45,000 nucleotides of DNA. It comes from Prorocentrum cordatum. Lineage: Eukaryota; Sar; Dinophyceae; Prorocentrales; Prorocentraceae. The position numbers and the translations under genes were made by a program. Numbering within the stretch: the first letter of the stretch is position 1; every line of letters starts with the position of its first letter. The notes under the pieces are model-generated. The model was not told the DNA's origin and searched no databases. It saw nothing but the letters and a program-made list of their open reading frames with translations. Positions 27,371 through 37,090 of the stretch are shown here, one piece after another. The stretch is taken from positions 392,979 through 437,978 of the forward strand of contig CAUYUJ010001447.1 of assembly GCA_963575745.1 (NCBI GenBank). Direction: 5' to 3'.

Positions 27371-27769
27371 CATATGGTTTGCTGACAACCGACGTCGCGA
27401 TCCCTGAGCAGGCCCAGGGACCCCAGGGATTCTGAGCGCGGGATCGCTGGTGGATCCCCAGGTCGATTTTGCTGGAGGGTTAGGAATCCCTGGGATCCCT
27501 GAGATCCCCGAGCCTGCACAGGGATCGTGACTTCGCATCCCTGGAATCCCTGGGATCCCTGAGCCTGCTCAGGGATCGTGACTTCGCATCCCTGGAATCC
27601 CTGGGATCCCTGAGCCTGCACAGCGATCGTCACTTAGCACCCCTGTGCATCCCTGGAATGCCTGAGAAATCCTATGGTTCGCTTATCGTTCTTGTTAGCG
27701 CTGCCGCTGATATCTTATACCTGTTCTCGCAAAGGCGGGGGAAGCGGACGCTTGCATCTTCTGAGGTTG
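26003..27769. repeat. Large palindrome, arms about 808 nt, spacer about 150 nt
   Basis: Left end CAACCTCAGAAGATGCAAGC (26,003) is the reverse complement of GCTTGCATCTTCTGAGGTTG (27,750-27,769). CTCCAGCAAAATCGGCC at 26,791 mirrors the GGCTTTGCTGGAG region ending at about 26,981. Both put the centre at 26,886. The outer left edge is the (TCC)n tract. On the right the sequence continues without TCC, but a diverged mirror of GCAGCCCCCCCCAGCACAC appears at about 27,888-27,912, so the ancestral palindrome may have been longer. Confidence 0.85.
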
Positions 27770-27899
27770 CGTTAGAAAAAACATTCCCGCTTGCAACACG
27801 TGACTCGGGAAGAGGAACGGAAAGGAGCAGGGATGATGAGAAGAGGATGCGTCTCCAGCTTCGTGGAAGAGGGAGAAGGCGTAGAGTGGGTGCTGGGGG

Positions 27900-27908
27900 G
27901 GCTGTCCA

Positions 27909-27941
<33 letters not shown>

Positions 27942-28005
27942 GGAAACATATGTATGAATACATGTTTTGGCTACACACACATATATATATATATATATAT
28001 ACATC

Positions 28006-28036
<31 letters not shown>

Positions 28037-28104
28037 CTCTATATATATATATATAAATATATACTAGAACCACACGCGCGCTACGCGCGCGCTTAGGTTC
28101 TAGT
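27900..28104. repeat. (TA)n tract ending in a hairpin
   Basis: Interrupted (TA)n/(ATAC)n to 28,062. It is followed by ACTAGAACC, ACACGCGCGC, TACGCGCGCGCTTA and GGTTCTAGT: a perfect 9-bp outer stem (28,063-28,071 with 28,096-28,104) enclosing a CGCGCG inner stem. From 28,105 to 28,440 I see only GC-rich sequence with two CGCTC-TCGCTCTG-CGGGRCC-like motifs and no gene. Confidence 0.7.
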
Positions 28105-28439
28105 CGCAGATGGGGCACGGGTGCCGCTGTAAGCCCCGGTGTGGTCACAACGGTGATGTCCAGCGTTCTCGGGGCCATGCCATCGACGCAGAGAAACGCG
28201 TCGTCAGAACGCTCTCGCTCTGCCGGGACCGCCCTTGAGGGGTGGGAGGGGGAAGGCAACTTGTGAAATGATAGGGTACAGCGATGGCCCGCTCGCTCTG
28301 TCGGGGCCTGTCTGGCGCTCTGGCGGGGCCGTCCCAGGAGAGGAGGGAGGAGCACGAAAGCTGAGGGGTGAGGGGAGGAAGGGGAGAGAGGAGGGAATGG
28401 AGGCAAGGGGAGGGGTCAGGAGGGAAGGAGGGACGGAGG

Positions 28440-29760
28440 GGGGAGGCCCAGGCCATCTGGGCCGTCTTGGAGCGCTCTGGGGCCTCCCGCTCCCGCTCTG
28501 TGTCCCAGCTTGGGCCTGTCCTGGGGTTCTCTCGGGCCGTCTGGGGCTCCTCACTATTTTCGGGTTCCCTGGGGCCGTTCTGGGGCTCTTTTGGGAGCCT
28601 CTTCGGCGGTCTCGGGGCGGTCTCGGGGCGGTCTTGGGGGCGCCTGCGGCCGTCCTCGAGCATTGGGAGATCGAGAACGCGAGAACGCGTAAAACTCAAA
28701 CTAACCAATGCAAATACATGATGTGGGCCTCTTTGGGCTATCTCGGGACGTCTCTTGGAGCTCTCTTGGGCCCTCTTGGAGGCCTTTTGGGCTGTGCGTT
28801 TGCCGTCTTGAGCTCCTCTTTGGCCACGTTGGAATCATCTCGGCCGTCCTGGAACGCCCTGGGGCCTCCCGCTCCCGCTCTGGGGCCCATCTTATGTCTC
28901 TCCTGGGATTATCTTGGGCAGTGTTGGGCTGCTTTGGGGCAGTCTTCATGCTCTCCGGGGCCGTCTTGGGGCTCGTTTTGGGGTCTCTTCTGCGGTCTTG
29001 GGGCGATCTTCGGGGCGTCTTCGGCCGTCTTGGAACGTTGGAAGCTCGAGAACGCGAGAAAGCGAAAAACATTAGAAAAAAACTGACATCAAGGATATGG
29101 GCCTCTTCGGGCTCTCTCGGGACGCCTCTCGGAGCTCTCTTAGGGCCTGTTGGAAGCCTTTTGGGCTGTGTATTGGCCGTGTCGGGCCAATCTGGGGCCA
29201 CGTTGGGGCTATCTTGGCCGTCTTGGAGCGCCTTGGGGCCACCCGCTCCCGCTCTGGGGCCCAGCTTAGGCCTGTCCCTGGGGCTGGCTCTCTTGGGCCG
29301 TCTGAGGCTCGTCCCGGACGATTTTTGGGCTCCCTGGGAAAGTCTTGGGGTCTGTTGGAAGCCTTTTCGGCGGTCTTGGGGCGGTCGTGGGGGGCGTCGT
29401 CGGCTGTCGTGGAGCGACGGGAAGTCAAAAAGGCGAGACACCGAATAACATTACAGAAACAATTGAAAATCAAGGATTTGGGCCTCTTCGGGCTCTCTCG
29501 GGACGCCTCTCGAAAGTCTCTTGAGGACTCTCGGAGGCCTCTTGGGCTGTGTTTTTCCCGTGGAACCCATTTGGGGCCACGTTGGAGATATCTGGGCTGT
29601 CTTGGAGGGGCTTGTCGAAGTCCCCGGGGGGCTTCTGGGAGCGTCTGGGAGCACTCTGGGGCAGTCGGGGAACTCCAGGGCCGCTCCTGGGTGCTCTGGG
29701 TGCGGACTGGGAAACCCCGGTCCTCCCATGCCCTCCCGGGCCCCGGGCCCCGGGCGCCCA
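28440..29760 (+). repeat. Tandem array of 375-381-bp units, about 3.4 copies
   Basis: Unit start GGGCCTCTTTGGGCTATCTC/GGGCCTCTTCGGGCTCTCTC occurs at about 28,724, 29,099 and 29,480. Shared landmarks are GGGACGTCTCTTGGAGCTC, TTGGCCACGTTGG, GCCGTCTTGGAGCGCC, CTCCCGCTCCCGCTCTG, GGTCTTGGGGCGATC and CGAGAACGCGAGAAAGCG, followed by a short A-rich spacer. The first and last units are partial. The plus frame 28,708-29,448 and minus frame 28,701-29,441 are both open because 375 and 381 are multiples of three. Confidence 0.82.
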
Positions 29761-29777
29761 GGCCTCGTGCACCGGGT

Positions 29778-30360
29778 GTGTGTATATATATACACATACA
29801 TACATACATACATACATACATACATACATACATACATACATACATACATACATACATACATACATAAACATATACATACATACATACATACATACATACA
29901 TACATACATACATACATACATACATACATACATACATACATACATACATACATACATGCATGCATACATACATACATACATACATACATACATACACACG
30001 TACATACCTACATACATACATACATGCATACATACATACATACATACATACATACATACAAACATACATACATACACACGTACATACATACATACATACA
30101 TACATACATACATACATACATACATACATACATACATACATACATACATACATACATAGATACATATATATGTATATATACATACCTACCTACCTATATA
30201 CCTACCTACCTACCTACCTACCTACCTACCTACCTACCTACCTACCCACATACATACATACATACATACACATACATACATACATACATACATACATACA
30301 TACATACATACATACATACATACATACATACTCACATACATACATATACATATATAAATA
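29778..30360 (+). repeat. (ACAT)n and (ACCT)n tetranucleotide tract, about 580 bp
   Basis: Nearly continuous TACA/CATA repeats with ACATGCATGC and ACACACGTAC interruptions, a (TACC)n block at 30,180-30,245, and return to (ACAT)n. The Tyr-Ile-His-Thr and Met-Tyr-Val-Cys translations are artefacts. Confidence 0.95.
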
Positions 30361-30685
30361 TAAATGTGTTCGCATGTGTGTATCATTCGGCCTGTGGCCA
30401 AGTACGCAGTCGAGACCGTCTGGCATGAAGCAGCACGCACTCACACAAACTGCACGCCGAAGGCCCAACATGCATGCTGTAGGGCCACGCCCAGGAACCG
30501 TGGGTACGCTCGCGTTCCCTTCTGCCGAGAGTCTTGCTATACTTCCGCCGGCTGCACGCCAAGGGGGGACCTTTGGTGAGCGGCTCCCGGCTCGCCGACC
30601 ATTGTATGCGATGCGACGACGGCGGCGTGTCCGCTTAGATTAGACCCACCCCTCCCCCTCCGCCCCCCCGAAATCGGGGAACTAC

Positions 30686-30855
30686 TGACCTGGGTCAATC
30701 CAGACCCGGGCGCAGGATTCTGCAAGATCCTGGAGGATCCTGCGCCCAAGCCCGGGCCAATGCGACCCTGGCCCCTGGCTCTGCAGGATCCTGCAGGATC
30801 CGGCGCTCTGGCGGACCCGCGCTGGCATGGACCCCCGCCTCGAGGCTCCCGGCGA
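30686..30855 (+). repeat. Dispersed repeat DR-C, copy 2
   Basis: GACCTGGGTCAATCCAGACC, CGCAGGATTCTGCAAGATCC, CGCCCAAGCCCGGGCCAATG, GCAGGATCCTGCAGGATCC, GGCGCTCTGGCGGACCC and CTCGAGGCTCCCGG match 8,409-8,620. From 30,860 to 31,800 there is GC-rich sequence with weak DR-A-like motifs (CCCTTCCCTGGGACCAG at 31,006; GGACCCCTTCCCATTGG at 31,196) and no convincing gene. Confidence 0.65.
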
Positions 30856-31805
30856 GCGCCGCGCAGCAGAGGCCTCTGCTGCGAAGGGCCACCCCGGCGC
30901 GTGGCCGACATCGCCGGCGGGGCCGCCCTCGGCCTGCCGCCGCGCGACCCGGATGTCCGCCGTCGTGGTCTTCTGCGCGGCGAGGACGCCCCCAAACCCT
31001 GGAGCCCTTCCCTGGGACCAGTCAGTGCCTCTAGTGGGCCGTTCTTGACCCTCTCGGAGCCCAGCGAGAGCTCTCGCAGGCCGACCATGACGCCCCCCAC
31101 CCTCCCCCTATGGTCCTCTCCCGCCGCTTCGACGCATCCTGCGTCCGACGCCTTGAATTGTCCGAAAAGGGCCCCCCGGGGTCGGCCCGGAGTCCGGACC
31201 CCTTCCCATTGGAGCCTGCGCTTCCGCCCGACGCCGCCTCTTGGCAGACTCGCGGAGCCCGAAGAGCACCAAACTCTCGGGGGTCAGAAGCGGGGACACG
31301 CTGCCCACTGCGTCGCGAGACCGGCGAGACGCCATGCCCGTATGAATCCTGCGGAACGTCAAGGTGGGGTCGGGGCAGAGGTGGGGCTAGAGAGGATGAT
31401 GCTCCGAACGGCCCCCAGAAGAAGGAAACGTGAGCATGCAACTGGGCTCCTTTCCTAACCCTGCCTTGGGACAACCCCTCCTCCACGAATCCCCGATGAA
31501 TGCGCCTCGTGCCCCCGCCACTGCCTTCCCTCCGGGAAGAAGGAAGAGGGATCCCGCTTGCACTTCAATGTGTGTTGTTGATTCGCGGTTGGATCTGCGC
31601 GCGGGCATTAATTCTCGACCTCGCAGAAGCTCGCAGAGGCGATAGCGGGGAACACGAGGGCTTTCGGCCATCTGGCCGAAACTTGCGCGTCCCCGAAACG
31701 CCGACCGCATGCCTTTCGAATTGCACTCGATCGGCCGAATGTCGGCCACCGCCCCTGACAGTGGATTCACATTGCGATCTGGACTTGACCGACTCCCAAA
31801 TCCCT

Positions 31806-31899
31806 GGATCCCCAGCCGCGCGCGGTGATACCAACACCGAAAATCGACCGCTGGATCCCTAGCCGCGCGCGGCGATACCAACACCGAAAATCAACAGAC
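31806..31899 (+). repeat. 47-bp tandem duplication
   Basis: GGATCCCCAGCCGCGCGCGG, TGATACCAACACCGAAAATC recurs 47 bp later as GGATCCCTAGCCGCGCGCGG, CGATACCAACACCGAAAATC. Confidence 0.85.
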
Positions 31900-32001
31900 A
31901 GCGAAACTGAAAACGACCGAAACCGACAGGTCGACAGCAACCTGGAAAGGCGCAACGACGCAGCAACGACACAACAACCGACCGATCTGAGCCGACCATG
32001 C

Positions 32002-32370
32002 CTACCGAACCCACTGCGACGCAACCGAAGCAACCGAACCGTGAACACCCTTGGCATTCCTCGGACACAAGCTTGTTGACGTGTCCCTGTCGCTTCCGCC
32101 GACGTTCGCGGGGCTCTCGGCGGGGGGCCCGTCGTCGTTTTTACTCCCGTCGGCCTCCGCCGAAAGTGAGGAGACGCCGACGACCAGGCCATCCCAGGGC
32201 TGCTTGCTCGAGGGCTGTTTGGCCAAGGCTGCCACTCCGGCCGCGGCAGCAGCCGCGCCTTCCTTCGCCGCCTGCACGCCCTGGCGCGCACTGCGCTCAC
32301 GCCCACGCGGCCAGGCCCACACACAGGCGTCTTGGCTGCCTCTTGCCATCAATCGGACGTCCGCTCCCCG
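32002..32370 (-). CDS. Coding-like segment, alanine-rich, unrecognised
   Basis: The last third of a 415-codon minus-strand frame (32,002-33,249). Residues GVQAAKEGAAAAAAGVAAL, KQPSSKQPWDGLVVGVSSLS, AEADGSKNDDGPPAESP and GGSDRDTSTSLCPRNAKGV look like a real protein with an alanine-rich helix and an acidic linker. The middle of the long frame (32,640-32,930) is translated purine tract, so the frame as a whole is not a credible protein. Probably an exon or remnant; function unknown. Confidence 0.28.
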   Translation of the reverse strand, partial: RGADVRLMARGSQDACVWAWPRGRERSARQGVQAAKEGAAAAAAGVAALAKQPSSKQPWDGLVVGVSSLSAEADGSKNDDGPPAESPANVGGSDRDTSTSLCPRNAKGVHGSVASVASQWVR

Positions 32371-32639
32371 TGCGTTGTTCGGTCTCGTGCGTGTGCTCTT
32401 GCTGCTCCTCGATGGTCGTCGCCGAGGAAAGTTGCCCACGCCCGAGCAGCGACAAGTTCTGTAAAACGTGGGCGCGCAAAAGGCCTCGACCCCCTTGACA
32501 GGGGACCAGCTTCCCGCCCCGAGTCGTCTCCGTCCACGGCCGTCGCCCCCCGTCCGGCTCAGGCCCCGGCCCATGTGCGAGCGCGACGCATCGGCATCCA
32601 CCTGGGAACGGCGGGGGGCGCGGGGGGCGGAACCGCAGG

Positions 32640-32935
32640 AGGCGGGAAGAGGAGAGCTGGGAGTTAAGGAGGAGGAAGGAGGGAGGAGGGAGGACGTGGA
32701 GGAATACGAAAGGGAGGACGAGAGGAAGAAGGAGGACGGAGAAGAGGAAGGAAAAAAAAGAAAGAAAAGGCAGGGAAAGAGGAATGAGGAACGGAATAAT
32801 AGGAAGGCGAGGATGGCGGGGAGACCGAGGATGGGAAGGAAAGACAAGGAGGAGGAGGGAAAGTTGGAAGGTGGAAAAGAAAGGAGGAAGGGGGAAGAAG
32901 GAGGAAGGAGGATCAATAAAGGATGCGGATGAAGA
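32640..32935 (+). repeat. Purine-rich GGA/GAA tract
   Basis: About 290 bp of GGAGGAAGG, AGGAAGGAGG and AAAGAAAGAAAAGG with almost no pyrimidines on the plus strand. Less regular than the TCC tracts. Confidence 0.8.
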
Positions 32936-33016
32936 GGTGAAAGGGGAGCACAAGGACAAGGACGAGGCCGTCGGGGATCATAGTCTGCGCCTGAGCTTAG
33001 ATCACTTGTGGGGCAC

Positions 33017-33271
33017 CTAGCGAAACATGGATGCAAGCCCCCAAGAACTCTGCGCCATGGGGGTGGCGCCGGGCGAACGCTCCTCGGGTCCGTCCTGAAC
33101 GGGGCGCTGCCCAGGGAAGCCCTGACTCTCGGGATGCACGGCGCGCTGTAAGAGGCATTCGCCGCCGTGCTCACCGGCGCACGGACGCCTCTCAGGACCA
33201 CCCAACCCCCTACGACGCTCGCCCCCCGCCCACCATAAGAAAGTTTCAAGACAGGCTGGCCGTGAGTGCAA
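33017..33271 (-). CDS. Short coding-like frame, doubtful
   Basis: 84 codons with ERRPCAGEHGGECLLQRAVH and QSSWGLASMF near the end. The plus strand (33,031-33,648) and a second minus frame (33,246-33,590) are also open. No start, splice site or family is decisive. Confidence 0.12.
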   Translation of the reverse strand: MHSRPACLETFLWWAGGERRRGLGGPERRPCAGEHGGECLLQRAVHPESQGFPGQRPVQDGPEERSPGATPMAQSSWGLASMFR

Positions 33272-33690
33272 TTACGCTCTCCACCTCTAACTCCTGGCCT
33301 GTGGATGCGGGTGCGCCCGCAATCTTAGGGCGGACTCGAGATCGCGCGGCAAGCACCCCCCACCCGTCTGCACTAGAATCACGAGGGCTGGCTTTATGGA
33401 TGACACGCCGCACTGGCTGGATCGGTGGAAGCTCTGCTTTGCTTTCAGGACGCTCAGTCGAGGGTGGACCCTTCGGGCAAAGGAGGGCGCGTGGTTCCGC
33501 TCGGCGGGAGTGGAACGCTGATGCGCGCATGCGCAACAAATGCTGCGCTCTCTCTGGGCCCGCGGGCCCGAAGGTGTCACGCTCCATCACCGAGCGGAGT
33601 CAAGGTCTCCGGGTCGCTCACGTCAAAGGCGCCCCACATGGGCGGTGAAATCCACCTCGAAGGGTCTTTGCTCATTCATCTGTGTTGGCT

Positions 33691-34248
33691 CTATGCCGCC
33701 GCATAGCTGGCGTCCAAAATGTGGGAGTCGCCGTTCTCGACCAGCGGGTGCTCGTCGTTCTGCTTCTTGTCGCCCCCCGTCCAGCCGATGCGGGCGGCGG
33801 CGGACTTGGCCTGCTCGTCAAGCTGGATGGTCGCATGCGCTATCGTCGCGAGCGGTTCACTCTTCACCTTGCTCTGCTCCTCGCGAGCATGCCCCATCCA
33901 CCTTCGCGTTGCTTGCGCGCGCGCCCAGGGGGGGCCTTCGATCTTCAGCCGCTCGGTCGTGACCATGTCGATGTGCGCGTCGTGGCACTGGAAGATCAAG
34001 AGGTTTGCGGTCCGCTGCTGCTCGGTGCTGCCAGGGCTCTGTGTTTTGTGCTTCGCGCGCGCGGTGGCGTTGGTGGCCTTTGCCTTCTGGACCTGCATCG
34101 CATGCGGCGTCTCGTTGCGCTTGGCAGCCCGCGCCCCCATTGCACTCGCAAAGCTCTGCAGTGTTGTTTGCGCGAGCTCTCCGCTGCCTATCGGTGGCCC
34201 CGCCATGCTGGATCCACAGCCCACGGCGGCGGCCCCCGCGTGGGAGTC
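33691..34248 (-). CDS. Coding-like open frame, 171 codons from first ATG, unrecognised
   Basis: Open from 34,248, right after an acceptor-like CGACCTAG, to a stop at 33,691; first ATG at 34,206. Residues ELAQTTLQSFASAMGARAAK, HAMQVQKAKATNATARAKHK, RTANLLIFQCHDAHIDMV, TTERLKIEGPPW, AREEQSKVKSEPLATIAHA, TIQLDEQAKSAAAR and HPLVENGDSHILDASYAAA read as a charged, helical, soluble protein. The adjoining upstream frame (34,260-34,483) is also protein-like (KRSESKPTMETNAKATTQTQ) but in another phase, so an intron or a frameshift separates them. Among the better coding candidates; no domain known to me. Confidence 0.33.
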   Translation of the reverse strand, partial: DSHAGAAAVGCGSSMAGPPIGSGELAQTTLQSFASAMGARAAKRNETPHAMQVQKAKATNATARAKHKTQSPGSTEQQRTANLLIFQCHDAHIDMVTTERLKIEGPPWARAQATRRWMGHAREEQSKVKSEPLATIAHATIQLDEQAKSAAARIGWTGGDKKQNDEHPLVENGDSHILDASYAAA

Positions 34249-34729
34249 CTAGGTCGCCAGCGCGAGCAGTCCTGTCGCAGAAGGAAATGGCTGCGCACGG
34301 GGCCTGCCGCTGTGTTTGGGTCGTGGCCTTTGCATTTGTTTCCATAGTGGGCTTGCTCTCGGATCTCTTATCCCTGGCTGCGGGCGCCTCAGTGGGAGGA
34401 GCAGAAGAGGGCACTTGTGGGACTACAATCGCAGCCGCAAGACGCGGCAATTGGCGCGTGAACTGTGCGCTGTTTTGTTCCATGCTCTATGCATGGGCGT
34501 GTGCCCGCGGTGACGTGCCGGTGTCGTTTTCATGCACGCTGTGTCCACTTGTCCGATGTTCTCGCGCTTGCGCTCGATCTGCTGCCCTGATCTGGAGAGC
34601 AGGTAGAAAGGGAGGGGAGGTGACTGGGGAGGCCAGGGGGCCAGGTCCGTTGCGTTGGATGGGCTCACAGATGAGAGACGGCCCCCTTTCCCAGTCGTGC
34701 GCCCGCGGTATCGCATGTCAAGTTGCGCC

Positions 34730-35086
34730 CTGCTCCGTAGTGGCTGGCCATGTGTAGTCGCTGTGCCAGCGTGCCCGCTTCCTTCGTATCAACTTGACAT
34801 CGTAGTCGAGATGGGCGTGCTGGATCCACGCGCAGTTGGCAGGCAATGCTTCCCCGTCGGGATTCTGGCGGAACTGAAGGGGGTCAACTCGGAGACTCTG
34901 GGGTCTCGCCTCGCCGCGCGGCCAATGTGCCCGACGGCGCTGGGGCCCTGTTGTCTGGCGGCCGCGGCGTTTGAGCTGGGCCTCCGCTGCGAGCTCGGGG
35001 CCCGACCTCGGGGCGCATGCGAGACTCTACGCCCCGCCGAGGTGAGCGCTCGCGAGACCGACCGCCGCCTTGAAGGTCGGCCTTGA
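34730..35086 (+). CDS. Coding-like plus-strand frame, doubtful
   Basis: The open frame includes LPSYQLDIVVEMGVLDPRAV, PVGILAELKGVNSETLGS, then Ala/Cys/Leu-rich sequence and AEVSARETDRRLEGRP before the stop. Third codon positions are mostly G or C from 34,800 on. The minus strand is also open and protein-like at 34,884-35,222 (KAQCPINSPQCLRSATPGEA, KVGDEQRAKTAGFKADLQ). Only one can be right and I cannot decide without transcripts. Confidence 0.18.
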   Translation: MLRSGWPCVVAVPACPLPSYQLDIVVEMGVLDPRAVGRQCFPVGILAELKGVNSETLGSRLAARPMCPTALGPCCLAAAAFELGLRCELGARPRGACETLRPAEVSARETDRRLEGRP

Positions 35087-35590
35087 ACCCTGCAGTCTTC
35101 GCGCGCTGCTCGTCGCCGACCTTGGCCTCGCCAGGCGTCGCCGACCTCAGGCACTGGGGCGAGTTGATCGGGCACTGCGCCTTGCCAAAGCGGCCGCTGT
35201 CGCCCATGGCCTCTCCCCTCATGCCCGCATCCTACACCTTGCTCATCGGGGCGACCGCCGTCGCGAATTGCGGCGACCATCTCCGCGCGCTCTGCCCCAT
35301 GGCCCCCCCTGCGCGCCCATGGCGGACTGCGCGGGCTCGTTGAGGGGCCGCTGCGACGCGTCTGCGGGGGGGGGGGGGGGGCGAGGCCGCGCCCCGCGCC
35401 GGGCCCCCTCCACGACCTTGTTGCCGCGCCCTTGCCCCGTGCTCGCGGCCGCCTGGAAAGCGTCGGGCTCCGATGGGATCGGCCAGACACTCCGTCGTCG
35501 CATGGTGGAGGTCGCGCACCGCCGCCACGTTGTCCACGATGTCCGCCGAAGAGCATTTGCCTCCGCGGCCCAGGCCCCCTTCCGCCGCCC
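34884..35590 (-). CDS. Several protein-like blocks in changing frames, possible exons
   Basis: Minus-strand blocks in order of transcription: KCSSADIVDNVAAVRDLHH (about 35,545), SEPDAFQAAASTGQGRGNK (about 35,450), ADASQRPLNEPAQSAM (about 35,360), AERAEMVAAIRDGGRPDEQ (about 35,280) ending at a GCAAGGTGTAG donor-like site, then MGDSGRFGKAQCPINSPQC (about 35,210). They lie in different phases and are separated by G/C runs. This fits either short exons or a gene that has taken frameshifts. Product unknown. Confidence 0.22.
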
Positions 35591-35889
35591 CCCCGCCACC
35601 GCCTAGCCCTTGCCGCCTGCGCCCCTGACCTTCTTGCCCATGCACACTGCGTCCCTCGAAGCACCTAGCTCCGCTGGCGGCGGCCGCATGGGCGGCTTGA
35701 TCCGCCGCCCCGCCGTGGGTGGCCATGCCTTGCGCTTGTCTTGCCATGCCTTGCCTCGCCTTGCCTTGCCCCGCCCGCCCTGCCAAGTGGGTTCGGAATG
35801 CGCCCTGGAAGTTCTCTCGGCAATGATTCTCGCGTTGCCAGGCGGGGCGCGCGAGCCGGAAGGGCGCGCTGACAGGGTGAGCCCACTTG

Positions 35890-36250
35890 GCGCGGCCCTG
35901 GTGGCACATCCCAATGGCACCGTATAAAACGCGTCGCGCAACCTATGGCAGTCCCTGGGTTTGCGAACGTGCCCCAACACCGTGCGCATTGGCTGCGATA
36001 TGGGGCGCCACCAGAGGACGGGCGCCACGCCTCTCTCGGCGATGCCCAGCCAGCGCAGCAGAAGTGGGAAACCGTTGGCCACGGGCAACCACTCCGCCTT
36101 CCTGGTCGTTGCGGACATGGGCGCAACATCCTGATCTGACGAGGTCTTCTCCGTTCCCTGAGGCATCCCTCCTCCTCGTCGGCGCGCCCTAACCCTGTTC
36201 GCATATGCGCAGCAATGTTGGGTCGCGAGAGACTTACTACGTCTCTTCAT
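35890..36250 (-). CDS. Coding-like segment, unrecognised
   Basis: Residues MPQGTEKTSSDQDVAPMSAT, TRKAEWLPVANGFPLLLRWL, GIAERGVAPVLWWRPISQPM, RTVLGHVRKPRDCHRLRDAF and YTVPLGC form one plausible stretch of about 90 residues within a 215-codon frame. Its tail (from 35,890 down) becomes low-complexity (GQGKARQG). A hydrophobic patch, LLLRWLGIAERGVAPVLWW, is present. No family is identified. Confidence 0.25.
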
Positions 36251-36808
36251 ACATAATTGGAAGGGGGGCCAAGTTGGAAAATCTGCTGGCGAAACATGTC
36301 ATGCCGCCGTCAACTTGGAAGAGTGCCTGGAGGTCGACGAGACACTCGTGGGCCCACGGGGTCGAGTGTTGTCCCATCCAAAAGGCCCTCGCCCTGTCGC
36401 GCTATATCCCTGGTGCGTCGAGCTCACTGGCCCCGCCGTCCGCGCGACTTCCCCTTTTTCCGTCGGGTGTTTGGCCCGCTTGCGACGCCGCATACATCGC
36501 CGCACCCCCAGAGAAATGACCGCGCCCAGACGCCAGCGCTGCAGAATGCGTCGGAGGTCGATGCGTCGCATGCTGCCATGCTCTCTGGCCCAGCGCCCTC
36601 CCCCGCCCTCCCGCCCTCCCCGCAAGCGTCGCCATGTACTTCCCCCCCCGCCGCGCTGCCCAGCGCGTCGGCATGGGCGCGCGCCGTCGCAAACGCAGTC
36701 ATGCGACCCAGCACTGCCCCCATGGCGAGGGCCATGAGCATGTCTCGCTGTTGGAAAAAATGGTTCGTCGCACGTCCACAAAAAAAAGCCGCGCTACCTC
36801 TGCGCCAA

Positions 36809-37090
36809 TTACTCGGACGGCCTGGGCGCGGCTGGCGACCCCGCCCGGCGCCCCAAGGCCCGCTGGGGGAAGGGGCCCGGCACTCTCATTGCGCTCGAGG
36901 CCGCCCCGCTTAGTCTTACTAGATCGCAGTGTGAGCGTCGCCCTGTAGCTGCCAGCTCATACTCGATATAGGAGGTGGTGCGTCTTGTTGTCGTGTATGT
37001 CCCGCCGCCCTTTGCCGGCGCCTCCCCCAGGCGCGCGGTTGCACCGTTGGCCTGGTGCTCGGTCTGTTCAGGGGCTGCCCCCATCGTGCG
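36809..37090 (-). pseudogene. Coding-like segment with TYTTTRRTTSYIEYEL motif
   Basis: A 91-codon frame contains GGTYTTTRRTTSYIEYELAA, then a less convincing tail. The T..T-R.TS-IDY pattern is reminiscent of the region near the C-terminal end of endonuclease/exonuclease/phosphatase domains in LINE-type retroelements, where an S-x-I-D-Y/F block precedes the last catalytic His. Here the expected Asp is Glu and the His block is not seen. This is a weak resemblance from general knowledge of the fold. It would make the 36.3-38.6 kb minus-strand tract a decayed retroelement. Confidence 0.15.

Noticed and set aside
24350-27538. Overlapping 129-138-codon frames with GSQGFQGC-type residues as collagen-like proteins
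   Set aside because: They recur every 248 bp on both strands, overlap each other, and reflect GGGATCCCAGGG repeats.
24350-27640. CRISPR-like array because of regular direct repeats
   Set aside because: Spacers are absent: the 248-bp units are repeated in full, and the arrangement is head-to-head palindromic in a eukaryote-like context.
29549-30643. 364-codon plus frame rich in Tyr-Ile-His-Thr
   Set aside because: It is the translation of (ACAT)n. The parts outside the tract belong to the 375-bp array and GC-rich flank.
33691-34224. N-myristoylation start MGCGSS on the minus strand
   Set aside because: The first codon of that reading is GTG, not ATG. The first true ATG is 18 nt downstream, so the lipid-anchor motif is not supported.
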